DNA of 8,154 nt from CAZUCD01 sp964618855 (GTDB lineage: Bacteria; Sumerlaeota; Sumerlaeia; SLMS01; JANRJK01), in assembly GCA_964618855.1 (NCBI GenBank), contig CAZUCD010000159.1:1-8154 (forward strand). The letters run 5' to 3'. The translations under genes were made by a program, and so were the position numbers. How positions within the stretch are numbered: the first letter of the stretch is position 1; each line of letters begins with the position of its first letter. The notes under the pieces were generated by a model that saw nothing but the letters and a program-made list of their open reading frames with translations, did no database searches and was not told where the DNA came from. This document shows positions 1 through 5,893 of the stretch, piece by piece.

Positions 1-2360
1 GCGAGCTTGTTGCCCGCCGCCGCGATGTCCCGCTCCCCGACATGGTCGCGCACCGGGCCGGCGGGGGCGGGGCTGAGCTCGACCGTCATCGTGCGCGTCG
101 TGAACTCGTCGGCGTTCAGGACGAATGCGTAGTTTCCGCCCCCGCGCATGGAAGTGGTGGAGGCCGCGAAGGGCGCGGACGCGCGCGCGTCCATCGTCCC
201 CGCCGGAAGCGAGGCCAGCAGCGGCTCCAGCCGGTCCACCAGCGCGTTGAACCGCACGTACTCCGGCAACTTGTCCGTCGGCTGGTTGTCCGGCCCGCGC
301 AGGCCCTCGATCGAAGTGATCGAGGAGTGCGTGAATGTCATCGTCCCCTTCGACCCGACCAGCAGCCCCCCGTGCAGCATCGCGCGGTGCATCGCGGGCG
401 TCACCGCGCGGAACGGGTCGAGGAAACCCGGCTCCTCGAACCCCTGCGGCACGAACCATGAGGGGCGCCCGAGCGCCTCACCCGCCCGGACCAACTCGTT
501 CACGCGCGGCAGGTGCGCCAGCAACGCGTCCGTGTCGGGCACGGCATTGCTTCCAAGGAACACATAAATCTCGTGCAGGAACGCAGGCGACTGGATCACC
601 CCCAGTTGCGACGGTTGGATCGTGGACCCCAGCGTCGCGAGGCTCTCCCCTCCCAGGTCCGGCGCATGCGACAATGCCCGGTGCAGCCTTCCGACCAGCC
701 GCGCGTCCTCCTCGCTGAACGGCTCGTCGAAAACATAGACTCCCCGCAGCCACGGATGATCCACGAGCGGCGCAAGCAAGCCGCGAAGCTTGTCGAGGTA
801 CTCGGTTTCCGAGAAAACATCCGTCAGCAGGAAATCGCGGGCCAGCCGGTGCGCTTCCGGCACCGACACGTACACCGGAAACTCCTCATCGGCGAGGATC
901 GCGGCGGCGTCCGCCAACTGGTCGACCCTCAGGTTGAGCACCCCGAGCTCGTATCCGTCCGCCTTCGCAGCCTGTATCCCCCTCCGGATGTCCTCGCTGT
1001 CCTCGCTCGCGATGTACCAGATCCACGCGCAGCGCGGAAACTCCCCTTCGTACGCGACTGGCGGCCACTCCGGCGGATCAGGCACCCGCTTCAGGTGGAA
1101 GGGCTTCTCGACCGTGACCACGTTTCCATCCCGGTCGGTTGCGCGCACCCGCGCCGTGTAGGAATCCGAGGTCACGGCCGCACCGTCCCACTCGAAGACT
1201 GCCGTCTCGCCCTGCAACGTCGCGGTGAGAGATGCCACCGTACTGCCCGAAGAGCGAATCTCCAGAGTCGCACTCGACAGCCTGTCCTCCCAGGCAAGCG
1301 TCACGCGCAGCGGCGTGTCCGGACTGGAACCACCAGCGTTCCATCGCTCCGGCTCGACACGGATGAAGCCGCGGGAGATGTCCGTCAACTCCACGGCAGA
1401 ACTGCTGGTGTTCAGGATGCGGCACTCGAGTAGTCCCGACGGCGCGGCCCCACCGGGCCTCCCCACGGGTACCACGACACGCGATTCCCCCGCTGGCACC
1501 GGCGCGCTCCCCGTCGCCACTCCGGCATCGTCCGCATCCGACCGCGCGAGCCACGTTTCCCGCACCTCCAGGCCCGTCGCCATGGCGGCCTGCGCGCGAG
1601 CGGCAACAAAATAGTGCTCGCCGCGCCTGCCGGTCACCACCCGCTGCGACGCCCATCCACCCGGCGGCAGCAGCACGCCCCCCGGCACCGCGGTCGCACC
1701 ATCCCCGAAGGTCCAATCCTCCCCGATGTCGGGGGATCCGTCGGCGAACTGCTCGCGGTACAACTTCAGGTCGTCGAAGCGCGGCCAAGTGTTCACCGCC
1801 GCCCCGCCGAGGAGCATCTGCACCCGCGCACATCCCCCCGCCAGGTAGTGCGGTGTCCAGAACTCGCTGTAGACGCCGGCACCCCCGGGGATCGGCGACG
1901 AGGACCCCGGCGCTCCGAGCGAGGCCCCGGTCCCATCGGTTTGGATGAACGTCGTCGAGGCGCGTTCACCCTCGAACTCCGGCCTCGCGAAGCCCACGAC
2001 CGCCACATTCTGCAAGGGGGATGCGGGCGCATCCATCAGCACGTTGTAACCGAACAGCAGGGAGCTCCGGACGGAGTACTCACCCGTACGAGCAAGCGCC
2101 GGGTCGCGTTCCCTGAAGGCGCGGCGCAGCTCGATCCAGCCATCCGGGGGAGCGCCCTCGGCCCCCGACTCGAACCCGCCGTTCGAGAAAGAGCGCACCG
2201 TTCGCGTCCCGGCCGGCGCCCTCGACTCCAACACAGCGCGGCCAAGCTCCTGCTCGGACAGCGGAGCCGCCCCGGGGGCGGGCTCCGCGTGCGCTCCGCT
2301 CGTCCCGGCCAACGCCGCGGCGAACCAAGCTGCACGTGCGCGCAGTGCCAGCCCCCGCAT
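1..2360 (-). CDS. Secreted multidomain glycoside-hydrolase-like protein (C-terminus cut by window edge)
   Basis: Reading leftwards from an ATG at 2360-2358, the frame stays open to base 1, giving 786 codons and no stop. The N-terminus is a Sec signal peptide: MRGLALRAR, a hydrophobic AAWFAAALAG, and an AHA|E cleavage site near residue 26. Residues about 58-203 resemble a carbohydrate-binding jelly roll, opening with NGGFESG (60-66) and a following GW, and closing with FDDLKLY (195-201). A second similar beta domain probably spans about 210-340. Residues about 364-426 look like a FlgD-type Ig domain (FEWDG, then a YTARVRATDRDGN strand). From about 443 a TIM-barrel-like region begins (RCAWIWYIASED), with YVFDEP at 542-547, WFVPQGF at 635-641 and a KGTMTF strand at 671-676. 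A C-terminal beta domain starts near 743 (NYAFVLN). The Asp-Glu of DEP sits where a catalytic acid would be expected, but this is inference. It is translationally coupled to the upstream lipoprotein gene (TGATG), with a GAGG ribosome site at 2374-2371. The exact family and substrate are not recognised. Confidence 0.75.
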   Translation of the reverse strand, partial: MRGLALRARAAWFAAALAGTSGAHAEPAPGAAPLSEQELGRAVLESRAPAGTRTVRSFSNGGFESGAEGAPPDGWIELRRAFRERDPALARTGEYSVRSSLLFGYNVLMDAPASPLQNVAVVGFARPEFEGERASTTFIQTDGTGASLGAPGSSSPIPGGAGVYSEFWTPHYLAGGCARVQMLLGGAAVNTWPRFDDLKLYREQFADGSPDIGEDWTFGDGATAVPGGVLLPPGGWASQRVVTGRRGEHYFVAARAQAAMATGLEVRETWLARSDADDAGVATGSAPVPAGESRVVVPVGRPGGAAPSGLLECRILNTSSSAVELTDISRGFIRVEPERWNAGGSSPDTPLRVTLAWEDRLSSATLEIRSSGSTVASLTATLQGETAVFEWDGAAVTSDSYTARVRATDRDGNVVTVEKPFHLKRVPDPPEWPPVAYEGEFPRCAWIWYIASEDSEDIRRGIQAAKADGYELGVLNLRVDQLADAAAILADEEFPVYVSVPEAHRLARDFLLTDVFSETEYLDKLRGLLAPLVDHPWLRGVYVFDEPFSEEDARLVGRLHRALSHAPDLGGESLATLGSTIQPSQLGVIQSPAFLHEIYVFLGSNAVPDTDALLAHLPRVNELVRAGEALGRPSWFVPQGFEEPGFLDPFRAVTPAMHRAMLHGGLLVGSKGTMTFTHSSITSIEGLRGPDNQPTDKLPEYVRFNALVDRLEPLLASLPAGTMDARASAPFAASTTSMRGGGNYAFVLNADEFTTRTMTVELSPAPAGPVRDHVGERDIAAAGNKL

Positions 2361-3013
2361 CAACGGGCCGCCTCGCCACTCTGGCGCTTGAACAGGTAGC
2401 CGAGCTTCTCCGCCCCCCAGACCTGCGCGCCATTTGCATCAAACCCACGGTCCCAACTGCTGAACCTGCCGTCGAAGATCTCGATTTCCGCGGTCGCGTA
2501 CGATGCGCCGTTCAGGTCTGTCGCGCATCCCTTCCCCCGGGTGCCGCCCGCATAGCGCTCCCCGTCCCACCGCAACGCGACATCGCAGCCTTCCTTGAGG
2601 TCGATCTCCCCGGGTACGATGTCGGCCAGCATGTCCGTGTGGATGTGCGCGTTCACGAACTTGGCGGGGTCGCGGAGCGTGTGCACGGCCGAAACAAAAA
2701 CGTCCCCATCCTTGCGCAGGATGTACACCCTTTGCCGGTAGGGTTTGGCGGGGTTCGCCATGGCGGCCTGCTCGATGTAGAGCGCGTTCGGGATGTTCGG
2801 CAGCCGCCGCAGGTGCACCTCGATCGGGAAGTGCTCCTCGATCGCCTTGCGCCCCGGGTCCTCCAGGGAGGCCGTGTTGTCGAAGTCCCCCTCCATCCAC
2901 TCCATCAGGCGCACGAGCCCCGGGTCGTCCGACCATTCGGGCCTCGGGGGCTTGTTGCCCCCGCATGAGCTTCCCACCATCAGAACCAGCAGTATGGCCA
3001 ATAGGCGCCCCAT
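2360..3013 (-). CDS. CpeT/CpcT-family (DUF1001-like) lipoprotein
   Basis: This 217-residue protein carries the hallmarks of the CpeT/CpcT family: MEGDFDN (40-46), LYIEQA (78-83), PYRQRVY (91-97), EGCDV (141-145), GKGC (160-163), WDRGFD (187-192) and QVWGAE (197-202). In cyanobacteria CpcT/CpeT act as cytoplasmic lyases attaching bilins to phycobiliproteins. Homologues also occur in non-photosynthetic bacteria with no known role, and nothing phycobilin-related is visible here, so lyase activity should not be assumed. The N-terminus MGRLLAILLVLMVGSSC is a lipoprotein-type signal with Cys17 as the likely lipidated residue; the lipobox is imperfect, with Gly at -3. The mature protein would then sit in the envelope, where C143 and C163 could form a disulfide. 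The frame extends 17 codons upstream to 3064, but the ATG at 3013 directly precedes the signal and has a GGGGGA ribosome site 6-7 bases upstream. Its stop overlaps the start of the secreted hydrolase-like gene, so the two are probably co-expressed. Confidence 0.85.
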   Translation of the reverse strand: MGRLLAILLVLMVGSSCGGNKPPRPEWSDDPGLVRLMEWMEGDFDNTASLEDPGRKAIEEHFPIEVHLRRLPNIPNALYIEQAAMANPAKPYRQRVYILRKDGDVFVSAVHTLRDPAKFVNAHIHTDMLADIVPGEIDLKEGCDVALRWDGERYAGGTRGKGCATDLNGASYATAEIEIFDGRFSSWDRGFDANGAQVWGAEKLGYLFKRQSGEAAR

Positions 3014-3136
3014 CGGAGGTCCCCCTGAGCGATCTCTAGTCACTGCGCCCCAAGAGGATGCCAACGGGCCGACGGCGAATCAACTGGCGAAAACAGTTGC
3101 CATCCAACCCCCTCAGCCCCTTCCATCCCCGCCGGT
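3014..3136. other. Divergent intergenic spacer between lipoprotein gene and tRNA
   Basis: These 123 bases must hold the promoters of both the leftward lipoprotein operon and the rightward tRNA. I see no convincing -35/-10 pair for either direction. A TTGCCA at 3097-3102 could be a -35 for the tRNA, but no good -10 lies 16-18 bases beyond it. A perfect 6-bp inverted repeat, CAACTG-N7-CAGTTG, lies at 3081-3099 and touches that TTGCCA; it could be an operator but may be chance. Confidence 0.35.
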
Positions 3137-3212
3137 GCTGCTGTAGCTCAGTCGGTAGAGCACGTCCTTGGTAAGGACGAGGTCATCGGTTCAATCCCGA
3201 TCAGCAGCTCCA
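3137..3212 (+). tRNA. tRNA-Thr (anticodon GGT)
   Basis: A complete cloverleaf can be folded by eye. The 7-bp acceptor stem pairs GCTGCTG (3137-3143) with CAGCAGC (3202-3208) without mismatch. The D stem is GCTC/GAGC (3146-3149 with 3158-3161) around AGTCGGTA. The anticodon stem is CGTCC/GGACG (3163-3167 with 3175-3179) with loop TTGGTAA, so the anticodon is GGT at 3170-3172, reading ACC as threonine. The variable loop is AGGTC, and the T stem ATCGG/CCGAT (3185-3189 with 3197-3201) carries loop TTCAATC. The discriminator is T (3209) and CCA is encoded (3210-3212). First acceptor pairs G1-C72 and C2-G71 fit threonine identity. It stands alone between two protein operons. Confidence 0.97.
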
Positions 3213-3260
3213 CCCCCCCAAAGCTCAGGTTTCGCGTTTCAGGTCACGGGTTACGGCCCG

Positions 3261-3284
3261 GTACCATTTATGGCCCAATGGTAC
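3261..3284 (+). terminator. Small hairpin downstream of tRNA-Thr, possible weak terminator
   Basis: GTACCAT (3261-3267) and ATGGTAC (3278-3284) form a perfect 7-bp stem with a 10-base loop. It is followed by AGTTTTG, a very short T run. The stem has only three G/C pairs, so as an intrinsic terminator for the tRNA transcript it would be weak. It could instead be an operator palindrome for the downstream operon. Confidence 0.25.
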
Positions 3285-3403
3285 AGTTTTGCCCCCCCTA
3301 CTGCGACCCCTAATCCCCCGTTCCGGAGTTCCCCGAACGCCCCTCCATAAAGGGTTGCGTCCGCAAGTCGGGATTCCCCAATCTCCCGGAGTTCATCAGT
3401 AGT

Positions 3404-3447
3404 TGCACGACGCCGTCCCAGCGGACCCCACCGCCGGGCGTCGTGCA
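3404..3447 (+). repeat. Perfect 11-bp inverted repeat in the tad operon leader
   Basis: TGCACGACGCC (3404-3414) is exactly complementary to GGCGTCGTGCA (3437-3447), with 22 bases between. Within that loop GTCC (3415-3418) can pair with GGAC (3423-3426), adding a small inner hairpin. The stem is rich in G/C and would be stable in RNA. It has no T run after it, so it is not a standard intrinsic terminator. It ends 7 bases before the GAGGAG ribosome site of the first pilus gene, which places it well for control of translation or mRNA stability, or as a DNA operator. Confidence 0.6.
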
Positions 3448-3454
3448 TCCTCCC

Positions 3455-3460
3455 GAGGAG
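3455..3460 (+). promoter_or_regulatory. Shine-Dalgarno site deciding the TTG start of the tadE-like gene
   Basis: GAGGAG at 3455-3460 lies 9 bases before TTG at 3470-3472. The in-frame alternative GTG at 3443 lies inside the 3' arm of the 11-bp inverted repeat and has no good ribosome site, and it would place the GAGGAG inside the coding region. The TTG is therefore the preferred start. Confidence 0.65.
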
Positions 3461-3469
3461 CAGCATCCC

Positions 3470-4363
3470 TTGAAACCGACATCGAGGCGCCGGCCGCACC
3501 TTCGCGCCCGCAGCCGCGGCGGGAGCATCCTTCTCGAATTCGCACTCGTCAGCATCGTCCTCTACGTGATGCTGGCGGGTATGCTGTCGTTTGGACGCAT
3601 GTACTACTCGATCCAGACGGCCCAGATGGCCGCCGACATGGCCGCCCGGGAGCTCTCCCGGATGCCCCTGGCCGCGACGGCCACTTTCGAGCAGGTCCGC
3701 GACAACCCCCTCTCCGACTTCTCCACGCGCATCTACAGCGAGGACTTCCTCGCCATCGACATCGGCCCGTGGATCAGCGGCCCACCGCAGTCGCTCTTCC
3801 AGTATCTCGACTCCCTGAACGTCCCCATCGTGAACCGGATGCTGGTTCCCGTCATGACGATCAGCAGGGTCGGCGGCGGCGCACAGACGATCCTGCGCAT
3901 GCCGGGCGCCCTCGTGACGAGCCCAACCGCACCGAGCGGCCTCACCGTCGAGGTCCCGCTCGTCGTCTCGCGCGACGGCCAGGGACACGAAACCATCGTC
4001 TGGCAGCGCGTGCTCGAGGAAATCGGGGACGACCCGTTCCCGATCAACTCGCCGGAGCAGGGCCTCGTTGCCCTTCAGCTCAACTTCGCATTCCAGGCGG
4101 CCGAGTCCGGCAACTTCCGCGACCCAGGGGCAGGCTTCCCCTTCGAGCCGAACTACGGTTTCCCGAACGAGGCCGACGACTCGCAGGTGACGGCCCCTGG
4201 CACCTCCACAGGCGGAACGCCCGTTGCCCCCGATGAGCAGCGTGGCGCCTTCACCGGCATCTTCGGACTCGGGCAGATTTCCCACGCCACCGTGGACCTC
4301 GTTCGCCCCTACCGCAAGGTGGTCACCTCGAACGCGATCTACCGGCGCGAGATCTTCCAGTGA
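3470..4363 (+). CDS. tadE: TadE-like pseudopilin / Tad pilus minor protein
   Basis: From the TTG start this is 297 residues. After a basic N-terminus (KPTSRRRPHLRARSRGG) comes one hydrophobic segment beginning SILLEFALV and reaching about residue 45 (FGRMYYS), followed by QTAQMAADMAAREL, the typical TadE/TadG signature. Glu is fifth after Gly (G-SILLE), matching the prepilin-peptidase rule G|xxxxE. TadE and TadF of the Aggregatibacter system are pseudopilins processed by TadV, so similar processing is likely but not shown. The rest is probably an exported domain and is longer than a minimal TadE (often 150-200 residues); it has no motif I recognise. The stop TGA overlaps the GTG of the next gene (GTGA), so translation is coupled. 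The role is inferred to be a minor component needed for pilus assembly or a tip subunit. Confidence 0.75.
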   Translation: MKPTSRRRPHLRARSRGGSILLEFALVSIVLYVMLAGMLSFGRMYYSIQTAQMAADMAARELSRMPLAATATFEQVRDNPLSDFSTRIYSEDFLAIDIGPWISGPPQSLFQYLDSLNVPIVNRMLVPVMTISRVGGGAQTILRMPGALVTSPTAPSGLTVEVPLVVSRDGQGHETIVWQRVLEEIGDDPFPINSPEQGLVALQLNFAFQAAESGNFRDPGAGFPFEPNYGFPNEADDSQVTAPGTSTGGTPVAPDEQRGAFTGIFGLGQISHATVDLVRPYRKVVTSNAIYRREIFQ

Positions 4364-5868
4364 TACCGGCATCACCGGCCCTCGCGGCCGGGCGGCGCAG
4401 GCGCGGCACTGTCCTCGTCCTCTCGGTGTTCATGATCCTGATCTTCTTCGGGTTCATGGCACTGATCGTTGACCTTGGCAACGCGCGCGTCGGCCATCGC
4501 CAGATGCAGGCGGCCGCGGACCACGCGGCGCTCGAGGGTCTGCGCGGACGCGACAACGGCGCCACGAACCGGCGCCTCGACGCGCAGAATGCCGTCCGCA
4601 ACTACTTCGACGACAACCTCGACCCGTCCTCCTCCGACAACGGCTTCTTCAACGCCGGGAAGTCCCCATTCTTCGTCTCCCCCGTGCCCGATCCGCTCCA
4701 CGGCAACGAGTCCATAGGCGGCTACAACACCTACGACGACCCGATCCTGCAGGTGAACGACGGGACCGGCTCCTCCCCCGTGCCGAACGAGCCGCACGGC
4801 GACATGCTTGCGGGCGACTACGACCCCGCGCAGCGCCACGACGAAGGATACAATTTCGGCAACTACTACCAGCGCGACGACTTCGTTCCGCACGATCCAA
4901 ACATCCCCGGCCCCGCGCCGAACTCGTTCCTCGTCCGCATGCGCCGCACCTCGGACGCCTTGGGCCTCGACGACCTCGCGGGCGTCAGCTCCACCGGCCC
5001 GGTCTTCCACTTCCTGTGGGCGCGCGGGGCGCTCTTCCGCGGCACGGCCGGCTTCGATCCGCTCGAGGACGGGATGGACATGCACGCGACGGCGATCGCG
5101 GACGCCCAGCCGGCGCTCTCCGTGGGTCCGAACCGTCCGCTCAACGCCGTGACCGGCGCCATTCCGGGCGCGAGCTCGGTCGCGTTCACCCTCGCGTACT
5201 ACAACGCAATCCCCGTGGCGCCGGCCTTCGACCTGGTCACGATCAACCCTGCGGGCCAGGTTTCGAGCACGACCATCACCCCGGGCGTCCCGCGCGATGG
5301 CCAGATCATCCGCAAGACGAACCTCACGGCGCTGGTCGGCGCGGGGGGCACGACCCTGAACGTAGGGACCACGGCGATCTTTCCTCCGGCCCCTTTCAAG
5401 GTGCGTGTGAACAACGAGATCATGGAAGTGACCGCCACGACGCCGACCACGCTTTCGGTCGTGCGGGGCGTGGACTCCTCGATCGCCACGCCGCACATCG
5501 GCGGCGCGCAGGTGCACCTGTTCGACGTCGTGAACATCGGGGACGGGATCGTGAACGCGCCCCGCTTCCCGGCAGCCAACATCTTCTTCGGAACCGAGGT
5601 TTACGCACCGGTTTTCGCGAACCTCGGGGGACCGGCGGGGGAGCGCGTCGTCGGCTTCGGCCGTGTCGTTCTCGTCCCGCTCGTCGGCAACCTCTTCACC
5701 GTCTCGCGGCAGCCCGACATCATCGGGCCGTCGAACGCGATGGGTGTCACCGCGCGGCAGATGGACCCCGCGCTCACCACGGCAAACATCAACACCATCT
5801 TCAGCCTGCGGCAGTCGATCGCCGGGCCGCTCCGCGCGCCCGTCCTCGTGCGCTCCTACGGGCTCTGA
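4360..5868 (+). CDS. TadG-like Tad pilus assembly protein with embedded beta domain
   Basis: This 502-residue protein starts at GTG, overlapping the tadE-like stop by four bases. A basic stretch (AGRRRRG, 10-16) is followed by one membrane segment (about 17-40, TVLVLSVF to IVDLG) and then a helix with RQMQAAADHAALEG, the signature of the TadE/G-like family. Unlike the preceding gene it has no Glu at the fifth position after Gly, so pseudopilin processing is less certain. The region about 190-255 (FLVRMRR, SSTGPVFHFLWARG, ATAIADAQPALSVGP) resembles parts of TadG-related proteins of planctomycete type as I recall them. Residues about 320-388 look like a separate all-beta module, with VRVNNEIMEVT followed by VVRGVDSSIATPHIGGAQV. 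No von Willebrand A metal site (DxSxS) is visible, although classical TadG proteins often have one. The bulk is presumably exported. The gene lies 25 bases before cpaE. Confidence 0.7.
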   Translation: MIPASPALAAGRRRRGTVLVLSVFMILIFFGFMALIVDLGNARVGHRQMQAAADHAALEGLRGRDNGATNRRLDAQNAVRNYFDDNLDPSSSDNGFFNAGKSPFFVSPVPDPLHGNESIGGYNTYDDPILQVNDGTGSSPVPNEPHGDMLAGDYDPAQRHDEGYNFGNYYQRDDFVPHDPNIPGPAPNSFLVRMRRTSDALGLDDLAGVSSTGPVFHFLWARGALFRGTAGFDPLEDGMDMHATAIADAQPALSVGPNRPLNAVTGAIPGASSVAFTLAYYNAIPVAPAFDLVTINPAGQVSSTTITPGVPRDGQIIRKTNLTALVGAGGTTLNVGTTAIFPPAPFKVRVNNEIMEVTATTPTTLSVVRGVDSSIATPHIGGAQVHLFDVVNIGDGIVNAPRFPAANIFFGTEVYAPVFANLGGPAGERVVGFGRVVLVPLVGNLFTVSRQPDIIGPSNAMGVTARQMDPALTTANINTIFSLRQSIAGPLRAPVLVRSYGL

Positions 5869-5893
5869 CCGCACCCAGGCAAGGCCAGCACCC

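Larger units (their letters stand above)
3213..3469. other. Intergenic region and presumed leader of the tad operon
   Basis: These 257 bases between the tRNA and the first pilus gene contain no credible gene; short ORFs here lack coding character, and none resembles a Flp pilin. It opens with a run of seven C (3213-3219) and has a second C7 run at 3292-3298. It holds two inverted repeats (3261-3284 and 3404-3447) and a 9-bp direct repeat CCGGAGTTC at 3323-3331 and 3386-3394. No clear sigma-70 promoter is visible; a TTGCGT at 3355-3360 lacks a good -10 at the right distance. The operon promoter is expected here but cannot be placed. Confidence 0.5.

Noticed and set aside
513..1433. 306-codon plus-strand ORF over the secreted hydrolase-like gene
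   Set aside because: Arg/Gln-rich translation without motifs; the minus-strand frame carries a signal peptide, jelly-roll-like and barrel-like features over its whole length.
1078..1833. 251-codon minus-strand ORF in another frame of the secreted gene
   Set aside because: Out of frame with the continuous 786-codon reading frame, and its Gly/Arg/Ala-rich product has no recognisable domain.
3033..3064. TTGGCA / TAGAGA pair as promoter for the lipoprotein gene on the minus strand
   Set aside because: The spacer is 20 bases and the -10 match is poor.
3137..3212. tRNA-Thr as an integration site for a genomic island carrying the tad operon
   Set aside because: No repeat of the tRNA 3' end, no integrase and no change in base composition are visible in the window.
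3279..3292. Sigma-54-like promoter (TGGTAC then TTGC)
   Set aside because: The GG and GC elements are separated by 9 bases, not the strictly required 10.
3168..3350. Small ORF after the tRNA as a Flp pilin
   Set aside because: It begins inside the tRNA, is Pro/Ser-rich, and lacks the hydrophobic segment and Glu motif of Flp pilins.
3251..4375. 374-codon minus-strand ORF over the leader and tadE-like gene
   Set aside because: Compositionally biased shadow covering both an intergenic region and a gene with a clear TadE signature on the plus strand.
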